Positions 43,049-51,629 of a DNA stretch of 64,000 nucleotides are shown one piece after another; the first letter of the stretch is position 1, and each line of letters begins with the position of its first letter. Origin of the DNA: an uncultured Aquimarina sp. (lineage in GTDB: Bacteria; Bacteroidota; Bacteroidia; Flavobacteriales; Flavobacteriaceae); contig CANMWA010000004.1 in assembly GCA_947501475.1 (NCBI GenBank), positions 186,001-250,000 of the forward strand. The letters are read 5' to 3'. The translations under genes were made by a program, and so were the position numbers. Below the pieces are notes generated by a model that saw only the letters and a list, made by a program, of their open reading frames with translations, was not told the DNA's origin and did no database searches.

Positions 43049-45385
43049 TTATTTATTGATTACTCCTAAGTTTAGATTATCATCTCCTTTTTTGCGTAAA
43101 GGAGAATCTTCGGTAAGTTGATATGTATTGGTATTCTTGAATTTAGGGTCAAAAGACCAAAGGTGGTCTATCTCATATTTTTGGTCACCAGTAACAGTCA
43201 CTCTTTCTGAATTAAAGAAATTTGTATTGTGGATTTTGGCAATCGGCCCCCCGACAACAAGATGCATTTGGATGCCTTTACTATTATTGAAAATACTATT
43301 CTTAATTACGACATTTTGAACACCGATCAAAGAAATAGCTTTTTTATTCTTATTTCTTTTTCCATGACCCACTTGGTCTACAACATTGTGGTCAAAAGTT
43401 AAAAATGGTCCAAATGTGCTTTCATCACGACCATCTCTTACTAAATTTAGTATTGCTCCTTTAATATCTGAAAAGGTGTTGTTTTTTAAGATGACAAATT
43501 CTGCATTAAAAATTCCGTTTTCCCCAATTTCTTTATCCAGTGAGAGTACATTACCAGATATATTTTTGAAGGTCGAATTTTCTATTTGAATCCTATCTGC
43601 CATCGTATTTTTGAATACTTTGATTACATCGTAGGAGTGGTTAATATCTAAGTTTACAAAATCACAATTATCTATTAATAATTTATAATTTTTATTCATA
43701 GAATATTTACTGGTTCTAATCACTGCATTTCCAGAATAATCGGGAGCTTCTTTTCCATCAAAAATCAGCCCACTTAGCTGTAGACTACCGCCGTTTTGAA
43801 TATCAAAAAGAGATTTCTTCTCAAAAGTAATTGTAGATTTTTCTACAAAAGATTTAATCGTTATAGGATGTTTTATATCTATTATTTTAGTTACCGTATA
43901 ACCTTGTGTAGAGGTCAGTTCTATAATATCACCAGGGGTAGAGTTTTTTATAGCGTCAAACAAAGTATTGATTCCTGGAGATACTTGTATTGTTTTACCA
44001 GAGTTAATTGCAACGGTTTTATTTTCCTTTACATACCAGAATGCACCTGTTGATTCTTTTGTAGGAATTTCGCCTTTAATAACGGCACCAGCATTTATTG
44101 TCTCATTCGTTATGAGTAACCCATTTGCTTCTTTTTTGAAATTTAGTTTTTTAGCAACAAAACCTTTATCAGCAATGGGCTTTGTATTTGGGCTTATAAT
44201 ATTGTTACTGAAATGTATGCCATTAATATCATCGTATACCGTAAATGAATTATCATTATATTCATTGTAAAAAATATTGTTTTGCATTTCAGAGTTTATT
44301 GGAGTTGCACTTCTTTCTGCATCGCTCCCTGCACATAGCTGTATGTAATCACAATTAATAAATGTATTGTTTTTAATTTTTGCATCTGAGACTTGAAAAT
44401 AGCGGTTAAGAGGTGAATTAGGAACCCCATTCATAACAACTAACGCGCCTCCAAAACGATACCCGGTAAGCCCTATAGCATAATTGTTTTCTACGGTCTG
44501 ATTTCCATTAATAACACGAATACCACCCGTACTTGGTACCCCATTACCAATAAATATATTGTTGTTTACATTCGTTTCATTACCATGACGCATGGTTAGC
44601 GTTCCTCTACATTCATAAAACACATTATTACGAAATGTGTTTTGGCAAGATTTATTCGAGATGATTTCTAATTCTCCTCCGCAACGATCAAAGTAGTTGT
44701 ATTCAACAATAGTATTTGAATTACTTAGCGAATGATGGCTTGTACCTATACGAAGTGTTTCTCCTCCGTTCGACCCTAGAGTCTGTCTAGGACCAAAATA
44801 ATTATGATCAATCCGATGATGATTTTCGATGAATTTTTCGGAATTTAATCGAACTGCCATGGTTACACCCAAATTGCTTTTCCCTTCTATATGATTATGG
44901 TCAATACGGTTGTTCTTTCCATAAATACCTATCCAATAATCTTGTTCTCGACGCTCTGGGTTACTGTAATTGTCAATTACACATTCGGTTAAACGACAAT
45001 TTGATGCAAAGTTATCCTTATCTTTTTTGAAGGAAACAACTTCAGAAGTAGGAGTGTAGCCATTTTTAAAAACTAATCCACTAATTACCAAATATTCGCC
45101 AGCAATACGAAGATAAGATGCTCCTTCGAGAGTGGTTTTTCCTTTTTCTTCTACAGTTAAAGTAATGGGTTGGTCTTTGGTTCCTTTTGCTTCAAATAAT
45201 AACTCGGCATCTTTCCAAATTCCTTTGGCCAATATTATTGAATCTCCGGGCTGTGCAACTTTAACAGCTTCATTAAAAGCATCAACAGAGTTAATTGTAT
45301 TCACTTTGACTTTGCTCTTTTGTGTATTTGTACACGAATACAATGATAGACTAATCAGTATATAATAAAATATATTTCTTTTCAT
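43049..45385 (-). CDS. Alginate lyase, PL6 family (two beta-helix modules)
   Basis: About 778 residues from ATG 45385. The longer frame to 45406 would start at a TTG inside the operator and is rejected. Lipoprotein signal with Cys18 (LSLYSCTN). The first parallel beta-helix (about 25-400) is PL6, with the catalytic pair Lys245 (EIISNKSC) and Arg266 (LTMRHGNE), 21 residues apart as in chondroitinase B (Lys250/Arg271). A second beta-helix module follows (about 430-770). It cuts alginate polymers or oligomers and is the first gene of PL6-PL17-kdgF. Confidence 0.92.
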   Translation of the reverse strand: MKRNIFYYILISLSLYSCTNTQKSKVKVNTINSVDAFNEAVKVAQPGDSIILAKGIWKDAELLFEAKGTKDQPITLTVEEKGKTTLEGASYLRIAGEYLVISGLVFKNGYTPTSEVVSFKKDKDNFASNCRLTECVIDNYSNPERREQDYWIGIYGKNNRIDHNHIEGKSNLGVTMAVRLNSEKFIENHHRIDHNYFGPRQTLGSNGGETLRIGTSHHSLSNSNTIVEYNYFDRCGGELEIISNKSCQNTFRNNVFYECRGTLTMRHGNETNVNNNIFIGNGVPSTGGIRVINGNQTVENNYAIGLTGYRFGGALVVMNGVPNSPLNRYFQVSDAKIKNNTFINCDYIQLCAGSDAERSATPINSEMQNNIFYNEYNDNSFTVYDDINGIHFSNNIISPNTKPIADKGFVAKKLNFKKEANGLLITNETINAGAVIKGEIPTKESTGAFWYVKENKTVAINSGKTIQVSPGINTLFDAIKNSTPGDIIELTSTQGYTVTKIIDIKHPITIKSFVEKSTITFEKKSLFDIQNGGSLQLSGLIFDGKEAPDYSGNAVIRTSKYSMNKNYKLLIDNCDFVNLDINHSYDVIKVFKNTMADRIQIENSTFKNISGNVLSLDKEIGENGIFNAEFVILKNNTFSDIKGAILNLVRDGRDESTFGPFLTFDHNVVDQVGHGKRNKNKKAISLIGVQNVVIKNSIFNNSKGIQMHLVVGGPIAKIHNTNFFNSERVTVTGDQKYEIDHLWSFDPKFKNTNTYQLTEDSPLRKKGDDNLNLGVINK

Positions 45386-45394
45386 GAAATTTAT

Positions 45395-45419
45395 CTGGTT
45401 AACCAAATTGGTAAACCAA
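45395..45419. promoter_or_regulatory. Double FadR-type operator upstream of PL6
   Basis: CTGGTTAACCAA (45395-45406) and TTGGTAAACCAA (45408-45419), starts 13 bp apart, ending 10 bp before the PL6 start codon. Confidence 0.75.
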
Positions 45420-45587
45420 AAATAAAAATATAAATCAATAATTAAATAAAGTAATCCAATTTTTTGATGAAATGTTCAAAAAAGACGTTGATATGATGTT
45501 TTTTTGATAGAATAAATAGGTTTTACATATAAAATATGCAATAGAAAGATTTAACTTAACTGTTTTTGATGACTAAACAAGTTGGTT

Positions 45588-46301
45588 TTATTCACTACAA
45601 TACTTATGTAATTCTTTGAAGTGATCATTAAGAGTTGAGACAGCTTTATCAGCATCTTTTTCTATAATAGCATCTATAATTGCTTGGTGTTCTTTGATCA
45701 AAAGGTAGTTTTCTTCTTTGTTACATACTTTGTTTTTTACAAAATGAGTAATAATTTCTGGGGTAATAACAAGCATTAAGGAGTTGATTACACTATTATT
45801 ACTTGCTTCTGCCAGCTTAAGATGAAACATAAGATCTTCCTCTACAGCATCATGTCCTAGTATTGCTTTTTGACTATAGGCCTCATGAGCCTTTTGTATC
45901 TCAGAGATTTGAACATCTGTTCTTCTTGTTGCCGCTAGGCGTACTGCATTGGTTTCTAAGATTATTCTTGTTTCTACAAAGGATTTGAAATCAGGGTTTT
46001 GCAATTGTAATATGTCTGTCATCATTCCGTTTAATGCGGTTACTCCAATGTTTGCAATACGGGTACCACTTTGAGGGTATTTTTTAACAAGACCATAAAA
46101 TTCTAATTTTTGGATAGCTTGACGTAATTGATTTCTACTGACTTCAAATCGCGCAGCAAGTTCTCTTTCTGCGGGAAGTCGATCACCAGGTTCTAAATGC
46201 TTAGAAACAATGAGTTGCCTAATTTTTGAAATGATAATCTCCTCATCCGTCTCTTTGATTTTATTTGGATTTTCAATCTTTTCTATTGAAGTGGATTTCA
46301 T
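45588..46301 (-). CDS. FadR-type GntR regulator 2 of the alginate locus
   Basis: About 237 residues from ATG 46301. An in-frame ATG at 46325 lies inside an operator-like palindrome, so the shorter start is preferred. Winged helix (GDRLPAERELAARFEVSRNQ) and FCD ligand domain (LMFHLKLAEASNN). Paralogue of the regulator at 32565. It is divergent from the PL7-CBM gene at 46700 and lies upstream of PL6 on the same strand. It probably represses the lyase genes until a sugar-acid inducer appears. Which paralogue binds which operator is unknown. Confidence 0.9.
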   Translation of the reverse strand: MKSTSIEKIENPNKIKETDEEIIISKIRQLIVSKHLEPGDRLPAERELAARFEVSRNQLRQAIQKLEFYGLVKKYPQSGTRIANIGVTALNGMMTDILQLQNPDFKSFVETRIILETNAVRLAATRRTDVQISEIQKAHEAYSQKAILGHDAVEEDLMFHLKLAEASNNSVINSLMLVITPEIITHFVKNKVCNKEENYLLIKEHQAIIDAIIEKDADKAVSTLNDHFKELHKYCSE

Positions 46302-46313
46302 AGTAATTGTTAA

Positions 46314-46325
46314 TTGGTTGACCAT
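46314..46325. promoter_or_regulatory. Single FadR-type operator upstream of regulator 2
   Basis: TTGGTTGACCAT lies 13 bp before the regulator-2 start codon, a position that suits autorepression. Confidence 0.6.
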
Positions 46326-46625
46326 CTAAATTTAATTAAAAATATGATCGTATCACATATTTGATAGAATATTTTAAGATAAAGATGTGAAATGACATAA
46401 CATGATTTTAATTACTTTTTAATGGTGATATCTTAACGGTCATTGAGTAGTAATTATCTTCATGAATTTAATAGATTCAATGATTACAGGATTTTTTTTG
46501 AAGTAAACTTGATAATGATAATTTTTTATTTTAAATGCTAATAAATTGATTATTTGATAGTTATTTTATTATTTTTTTACGAAATCGTTTGAGTTGTGTT
46601 GTAAAATTATTATTATTGTCAAAAA

Positions 46626-46656
46626 TTGGTCAACCAATTTATTGATTGGGCACCAA
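46626..46656. promoter_or_regulatory. Two FadR-type operators upstream of PL7 (2)
   Basis: TTGGTCAACCAA (46626-46637) and the weaker TTGGGCACCAA (46646-46656) lie 44-74 bp before the PL7-CBM start codon. The remaining 46326-46625 is AT-rich and shows no ORF. Confidence 0.7.
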
Positions 46657-46699
46657 AATAATATACACAAACTTTTACTAATGTTCTAATCTTTACAAT

Positions 46700-48010
46700 A
46701 TGAAAAATCATTCAATGAATTGGGGAAGAGTTTCTTTTTCACGATTCAACAAATTATTGTTATTATCTACTTTTTTGATAATAACATCTTGTGAAACTGG
46801 CGAGTTTGATAATGAGACTAACGAATTGCTACAAGAAAACGCTACATTCAAAGCCGTAATTACACCTGTTAATGTATCGGCAAATAGTGATGATGGCAAT
46901 GTACCAGCCAATACCTTAGATGGTAATTTAAATACCAGATGGTCATCAAAGGGATATTCGGGAAAATATATTACGTATGATTTAGGCTCATCAAAAACGA
47001 TATCCAGCCTTAAAATAGCATGGTTTAAAGGAAATCAAAGAAAGGCATACTTTAAAATTAGGGTGGGAAATTCTACTTCTGGTTTAAGTACAGTTTATGA
47101 TGCCAAAAGTACTGGAAGTAGTGGTAATACTACAAATTTAGAAACATATAGTTTTAATGAAGTGAGTGCTAGGTATGTTAGAATATCTTGTTTTGGTAAC
47201 TCTAGTAGTGCTTGGAATAGTATTACAGAAACTCAAATTCACTCATCTGGTGGTACGCCACCGCCACCGCCACCAGGAGGAAACTCACCCGGAGATATAT
47301 TAGGGCTTACTTCGAATACATGGAAACTAAATTGTTTTACAGGCAGTCCTGGTTCATCAGCAACCTATCGTGATGATGTACTAGATGCTACAGGTGAAAC
47401 ATTTGGTACGTATGAAGATCCAAATTATTTCTATACCGATGGAGAATGGACATACTTTAAATGCTATAGAGGATTAGGAGGGTCTGCAAATTCTCAAAAC
47501 CCAAGAGTAGAATTAAGAGAATTGAAAAACGGCAATCTAGCAAACTGGGATGCCAAAAATGGTAATAATACAATGACCTGGACCGTAAGAGTAGATCGAT
47601 TACCCAAAAGTAAAAGTGGAAAAGAGGGGGTATTGTGTTTTGGACAAATACATGGGCCTTCGAGTACAGTAGATGATGTGATCAGAGTTCAATTCATTGG
47701 TGATCCAGATCAATCTTCTGGAAATGTAAGGATTAAAATTAGTGGTTACATCACCGAAGAGGTACAAGGCGGAAGTAAAATCTTAAGCGGGACCTATAAG
47801 TTAGATACCAGTTACACATTTAAACTAGTGTATAATGATGGTTTGGTTGAGCTTTTTGAAGGAGGTAATAGAATATTCGATCAACAAATGGACACAAGTA
47901 CCGAAGGAAACTATTTTAAAGTTGGTAATTACCTACAGTCTGTAAAAGGTGCTTCATATAATGGTTCCCATGGTATTGTTAGAGTAAAAAACTTGAGTAT
48001 CACTCACTAA
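46700..48010 (+). CDS. Alginate lyase, PL7 family, with N-terminal F5/8-type CBM32 (2)
   Basis: 436 residues. Lipoprotein signal with Cys31 (LIITSCETG), then an F5/8 type C (CBM32-like) module (about 52-180, with NTLDGNLNTRWSSKG and YDLGSSKTISSLKI). A Pro/Gly linker TPPPPPPGG leads to the PL7 domain: RVELRE (Arg269), GQIHG (Gln316-His318) and YFKVGNYLQS near 413. It is the only lyase of the locus on the plus strand, divergent from regulator 2, and has its own operators. Probably a surface enzyme that holds polymer by the CBM while cutting it. Confidence 0.9.
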   Translation: MKNHSMNWGRVSFSRFNKLLLLSTFLIITSCETGEFDNETNELLQENATFKAVITPVNVSANSDDGNVPANTLDGNLNTRWSSKGYSGKYITYDLGSSKTISSLKIAWFKGNQRKAYFKIRVGNSTSGLSTVYDAKSTGSSGNTTNLETYSFNEVSARYVRISCFGNSSSAWNSITETQIHSSGGTPPPPPPGGNSPGDILGLTSNTWKLNCFTGSPGSSATYRDDVLDATGETFGTYEDPNYFYTDGEWTYFKCYRGLGGSANSQNPRVELRELKNGNLANWDAKNGNNTMTWTVRVDRLPKSKSGKEGVLCFGQIHGPSSTVDDVIRVQFIGDPDQSSGNVRIKISGYITEEVQGGSKILSGTYKLDTSYTFKLVYNDGLVELFEGGNRIFDQQMDTSTEGNYFKVGNYLQSVKGASYNGSHGIVRVKNLSITH

Positions 48011-48045
48011 ATATTAAATTAATTTATGATTACCTCAAAGATTGC

Positions 48046-48079
48046 AAAAGCAGAAAGTTAAGCCTTTCTGCTTTTTTTT
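48046..48079 (+). terminator. Terminator between convergent PL7 genes
   Basis: AAAGCAGAAAG-TTAAGC-CTTTCTGCTTT stem followed by a T-run. It can serve the PL7-CBM gene and, less well, the PL7 gene coming from the other side. Confidence 0.82.
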
Positions 48080-48146
48080 ATATCCTATAAAAACATGGTT
48101 ACTTGCATTCCTAATTTCTAAAAATAAATTGTATAAAATTTAGGGA

Positions 48147-49127
48147 TTAAAAGTTTTTGGTAACTGTTATTTCACTAAACTCGGCAATACCATTTCCAGT
48201 ACTTGTTGAATTAATTGATTGATTGTAGACTCCTGCTTTGAAGTAATTACTTTTACACGTAATATTGTCATATGTACGTATAGGAGTGTTCATATCATCT
48301 AAATAAATTTTCATCACGCTATTTTGTACAGTGACTTTAAATGTTAACCAGTTTCCTAGCACATAATCATTCTTGATATACCTGTCACTATAATTCAGAT
48401 CTCTAAAATCAACTGAAAATCCATCAGACATCCTACCTTCTATAACATCTCCTAATATATATATCCTACCTGTATTGCCTTCTTTTGCATTAGGATTATC
48501 ACTTTGCACCTGTATTCGCAATAGATCGTCCCATACACTTTGCTTAAAATCATGAATTTGAGCAAAAGCAAATTTCCCCGTAGAAGAAGTTTGTATTACT
48601 CTTACTTTAAAAGTTAATGTTTTTATAGTGCCATTTGTGGCATCCCATCCAGCCTCACCATCACCATTGGATGGCATTTCTCTTAATTCACTTCTCGTAT
48701 TTAAAGAGTTTCCGGTGGTAGGAGTGCCAGTTTCTGTAGGGCATGAAAATCTCACATTACCATTCTTAACAAAAAAGAATTCGTCTTTATATGCTGTAAA
48801 ACTTGGATCATCACTAAAATCATTTTTACTTTTATCAAGGTATACTTCATCTGCCAAATCATCATTATCAAAATCTCTTGGCAGTGTAATTTTCCAGTTT
48901 TTAAGTTCTAAAACTTCATAAGGAATATCTGAATTTGTTGTATCGCCTCCATTGTCAACCCCAGTTCCTCCATTACCTCCGTTATCGCCATCGGTTTCTG
49001 AGTCTTCATTACCTTCATCGGTACCTTGCTCTTGTGCAACCAGCTCATCAGAATCCGAAGAACAACTCTGCAAAAAACCTATGCATATAATCATTAGAAG
49101 TATAGAATGTAGTCTAATAGTCTTCAT
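48147..49127 (-). CDS. Alginate lyase, PL7 family, surface lipoprotein type (3)
   Basis: About 326 residues from ATG 49127; the longer frame starts at a TTG inside the operator and is rejected. Lipoprotein signal with Cys22 (GFLQSCSSDSDE). The acidic residues just after Cys resemble a Bacteroidota surface-export signal. A Glu/Asp/Gly/Asn-rich spacer (about 27-60) precedes PL7 with RSELRE (Arg145), QIHD (Gln190-His192) and YFKAGVYNQS near the end. Alone on its transcript with one operator upstream. Differs from the other two PL7 proteins in its QIHD form. Confidence 0.9.
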   Translation of the reverse strand: MKTIRLHSILLMIICIGFLQSCSSDSDELVAQEQGTDEGNEDSETDGDNGGNGGTGVDNGGDTTNSDIPYEVLELKNWKITLPRDFDNDDLADEVYLDKSKNDFSDDPSFTAYKDEFFFVKNGNVRFSCPTETGTPTTGNSLNTRSELREMPSNGDGEAGWDATNGTIKTLTFKVRVIQTSSTGKFAFAQIHDFKQSVWDDLLRIQVQSDNPNAKEGNTGRIYILGDVIEGRMSDGFSVDFRDLNYSDRYIKNDYVLGNWLTFKVTVQNSVMKIYLDDMNTPIRTYDNITCKSNYFKAGVYNQSINSTSTGNGIAEFSEITVTKNF

Positions 49128-49154
49128 TTTTTTGAGGTTAAAGTGATTTAATAA

Positions 49155-49166
49155 TTGGGTGACCAA
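49155..49166. promoter_or_regulatory. FadR-type operator upstream of PL7 (3)
   Basis: TTGGGTGACCAA lies 27 bp before the PL7 (3) start codon. The following 49167-49450 is AT-rich with no clear element. Confidence 0.65.
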
Positions 49167-49457
49167 TTTAACATAAAATCTAAAGAAAACATCTATCTAT
49201 TCTAAAAAATAAAGAAAGTTATTGTTTTATATTGTCCACATAAAGATCATTATTAATTTTAGACCTATTAGAATAAATCTTTGAAGTATATTAGGGTATA
49301 AGTTTTTGTAAGTATATGCTATATTAAGGGTGTTTACTTGAGTATATCGCAAATTATAGATGATGATTTTATGAAAATCATATTTTTACAAAAATTTATG
49401 ATTAATCTTATATTGTGTATTTAGTTTTTGCGTAATATTGTAGTATCTAGTTAACGA

Positions 49458-49592
49458 AAGGGGCTACGGCCGACGATTTAGAGTTACTATTATGAAAACG
49501 GCAAAAAACATTTATTCAGAAGTAAGCGTTCAATCTTTGAACTCATTAGGTAGTATTATTTTTATACCTGCACGCCGCTTTCGTCGCCCCTT
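49458..49592 (+). promoter_or_regulatory. Long-range RNA pairing across the arg leader peptide
   Basis: AAGGGGC (49458-49464) and GACGA (49472-49476), before the leader ATG, can pair with GCCCCTT (49586-49592) and TCGTC (49581-49585), which contain the last Arg codons. CCCC-TT-GGGG can also fold locally. Ribosome position on the Arg codons would decide which forms. No clear T-run terminator was found after it. Confidence 0.45.
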
Positions 49593-49602
49593 GGGGGTCT
49601 AA
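49492..49602 (+). CDS. Candidate arginine leader peptide of the arg operon
   Basis: 36 codons, ATG at 49492, TAA at 49600-49602. It ends in PARRFRRPLGV, with four Arg codons (CGC CGC TTT CGT CGC) close to the stop. It lies 207 bp before the first gene of the arginine operon on the same strand. The layout suits sensing of arginyl-tRNA by ribosome stalling. An antisense ORF (49546-49752) covers the same DNA, and the choice rests on context. Confidence 0.55.
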   Translation: MKTAKNIYSEVSVQSLNSLGSIIFIPARRFRRPLGV

Positions 49603-49809
49603 TATTCTTTTGAAGTAGGTGTGCCCTGCTTCCCACGTAAACATCGAATCCACTGTAATTTTTTTTGAAATATTGTCATAAGCAATATTCAAAATTTTAG
49701 TTGAATTTATCTCGAATTTATTTTCGAGATCTACAAAATCCCTGGGATTCAAGATAAATCAATATTAACTTTTAAGTATCAAAGCTTCTTTGATAAACGT
49801 GATCCGTTT
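49603..49809 (+). promoter_or_regulatory. Structured leader RNA before the arg operon
   Basis: Contains three small stems: GAAG-AGG/CCT-CTTC (about 49612-49634), AATATTG/CAATATT (about 49673-49692) and ATCTCGAA/TTCGAGAT (about 49711-49732). An eight-T run lies at about 49658. No gene on the plus strand. Possibly part of an attenuator or a translational control region. Confidence 0.35.
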
Positions 49810-50451
49810 ATGGAAAAGGTAGAAATAAATATAGCAAACGAAAATCATTTTTGTTATGCGCAGGAAATATGTAAAGTAATATCAGACTCTGCAGAGGTCA
49901 GAGGTACTGGTATTGCTAAACGTACACCAGAGTATATACAAACCAAGATGCAAAATAGCAATGCTATTATTGCGTTTTGCGGAGATAAATTTGCTGGTTT
50001 TTGTTATATCGAGGTTTGGGGACATGAAAAGTATGTTGCTCACTCAGGATTAATCGTACATCCAGATTTTAGAAATCAGGGGCTGGCAAAAAAAATTAAA
50101 GAATTTACATTTAACTACTCTTTAAAAAAATACCCAGCCTCAAAAGTATTCGGAATAACTACAGGATTAGCAGTAATGAAGATTAATTCAGACCTTGGTT
50201 ATAAACCGGTTACTTTCTCTGAGCTTACAGATGATCCAAAGTTTTGGTCTGGTTGTAAAACTTGTACGAATTATGATATTCTAACAGCTAAGGATCACAA
50301 AATGTGTCTTTGTACAGGAATGTTGTATGATCCAGCAAAGAAGGCTATGAAAAAGGAAAAATGGTTTAATAAAAAAGTATTGAAAAGATTAAAAAACATC
50401 AAGCAAACTATGCTTGCAAGCAATAAACAATTGTTATTATGGAGAAAGTAG
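49810..50451 (+). CDS. GNAT acyltransferase, probable first enzyme of arginine synthesis (N-acetylglutamate synthase-like)
   Basis: 213 residues with a GNAT fold: acetyl-CoA loop VHPDFRNQGLAKKI at about 85-98. The C-terminal part has a Cys pattern (GCKTC ... HKMCLC) unusual for the family that could bind metal. As first gene of the operon, overlapping argG by 13 bp, it probably acylates the amino group of glutamate (acetyl or, given the argF' type, perhaps succinyl) to start ornithine synthesis. It is not related to the classical ArgA or ArgJ in layout, so the function is inferred from position. Confidence 0.72.
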   Translation: MEKVEINIANENHFCYAQEICKVISDSAEVRGTGIAKRTPEYIQTKMQNSNAIIAFCGDKFAGFCYIEVWGHEKYVAHSGLIVHPDFRNQGLAKKIKEFTFNYSLKKYPASKVFGITTGLAVMKINSDLGYKPVTFSELTDDPKFWSGCKTCTNYDILTAKDHKMCLCTGMLYDPAKKAMKKEKWFNKKVLKRLKNIKQTMLASNKQLLLWRK

Positions 50452-51629
50452 TATTGGCATATAGTGGAGGTCTAGATACCTCGTATTGCGTAAAATACCT
50501 TATTCACGAGCAAAACCTCGAGGTGCATACCATTTTGGTAAATACAGGAGGGTTTTCAGAAGAAGAATTAGATGAAACCGAAAAGAGAGCCTATGAGTTA
50601 GGTAGTACTTCTCATGTAAATAAAACCATATTAGAAGATTTTTATAACAAAGCAATTAAGTATTTAATTTTCGGGAATGTTTTAAAAAATAATACATACC
50701 CGCTTTCAGTAAGTGCAGAAAGAATATTTCAGGCTATAGAGGTTATTAATTATGCTAAAAAAGTAGGAGCAAAATATATAGCTCATGGAAGTACAGGAGC
50801 AGGAAATGATCAAATTAGATTTGATGTAATTTTTCAAACCCTTGCTCCAGAGATTGAAATTATTACACCAATAAGAGATCTTAAACTTTCTCGTCAAGCA
50901 GAAGTAGAATATCTTGAAAAACATAATGTACACTATAGTTGGGAAAAAGCCCAATATTCTATTAATAAAGGAATATGGGGAACAAGTGTAGGAGGTAAAG
51001 AAACACTAACTTCTCATAGTGCATTACCAGATACAGCATATCCGAGCCAACTTCTAAAAGAAGAAGAAGAAACCATCTCATTAAATTTTGAAAAAGGAGA
51101 ATTGATAGGATTAGATGGAGTGAAAGATACACCTGTAAAGAATATTCAAAAATTAGAAAAATTGGCAAGTGCTTTTGCTATCGGTAGAGATACTCATGTG
51201 GGAGATACCATTATCGGAATTAAAGGGAGGGTTGGTTTTGAAGCCGCAGCTCCAATGGTGATTATCAAAGCACATCATTTGTTAGAAAAACATGTGCTAA
51301 CCAAATGGCAGCAATACTGGAAAGAACAATTAGCGAACTGGTACGGAATGTTATTACACGAAGGTAATTACCTGGATCCAGTAATGAGAAATATTGAAGT
51401 GTTTCTTGATGATTCTCAAAAATCAGTGACAGGAGATGTAAAACTAAAATTGAAACCGTATCACTTTACCTTAGAAGGAATTGAATCTGATTTTGATATG
51501 ATGAAATCTGATTTTGGACAATATGGTGAGATGAATAATTCATGGACCTCTGATGATGCAAAAGGGTTTATTAAGATCTATGGCAATGCAAATAAGATAT
51601 ATCATAATGTAAATCCAAGCGAATCATGA
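50439..51629 (+). CDS. argG: Argininosuccinate synthase
   Basis: 396 residues. The ATP pyrophosphatase P-loop AYSGGLDTSYCVKYL opens the protein, with the family segment HGSTGAGNDQIRFD. It joins citrulline and aspartate with ATP. Starts inside the end of the GNAT gene and overlaps argC by 4 bp (ATGA), so translation is coupled along the operon. Confidence 0.96.
   Translation: MEKVVLAYSGGLDTSYCVKYLIHEQNLEVHTILVNTGGFSEEELDETEKRAYELGSTSHVNKTILEDFYNKAIKYLIFGNVLKNNTYPLSVSAERIFQAIEVINYAKKVGAKYIAHGSTGAGNDQIRFDVIFQTLAPEIEIITPIRDLKLSRQAEVEYLEKHNVHYSWEKAQYSINKGIWGTSVGGKETLTSHSALPDTAYPSQLLKEEEETISLNFEKGELIGLDGVKDTPVKNIQKLEKLASAFAIGRDTHVGDTIIGIKGRVGFEAAAPMVIIKAHHLLEKHVLTKWQQYWKEQLANWYGMLLHEGNYLDPVMRNIEVFLDDSQKSVTGDVKLKLKPYHFTLEGIESDFDMMKSDFGQYGEMNNSWTSDDAKGFIKIYGNANKIYHNVNPSES

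Noticed and set aside
45386..45406. Upstream TTG start of the PL6 gene
   Set aside because: It lies inside the operator palindrome; the ATG at 45385 gives an exact lipoprotein signal.
49128..49166. Upstream TTG start of PL7 (3)
   Set aside because: It also begins within an operator; the ATG at 49127 gives a lipoprotein signal.
49546..49752. Minus-strand 68-codon ORF opposite the arg leader peptide
   Set aside because: It starts in the arg 5' region with no promoter or partner gene, and its end is only the antisense of the Arg codons. It remains the main alternative to the leader peptide and should be tested by conservation.
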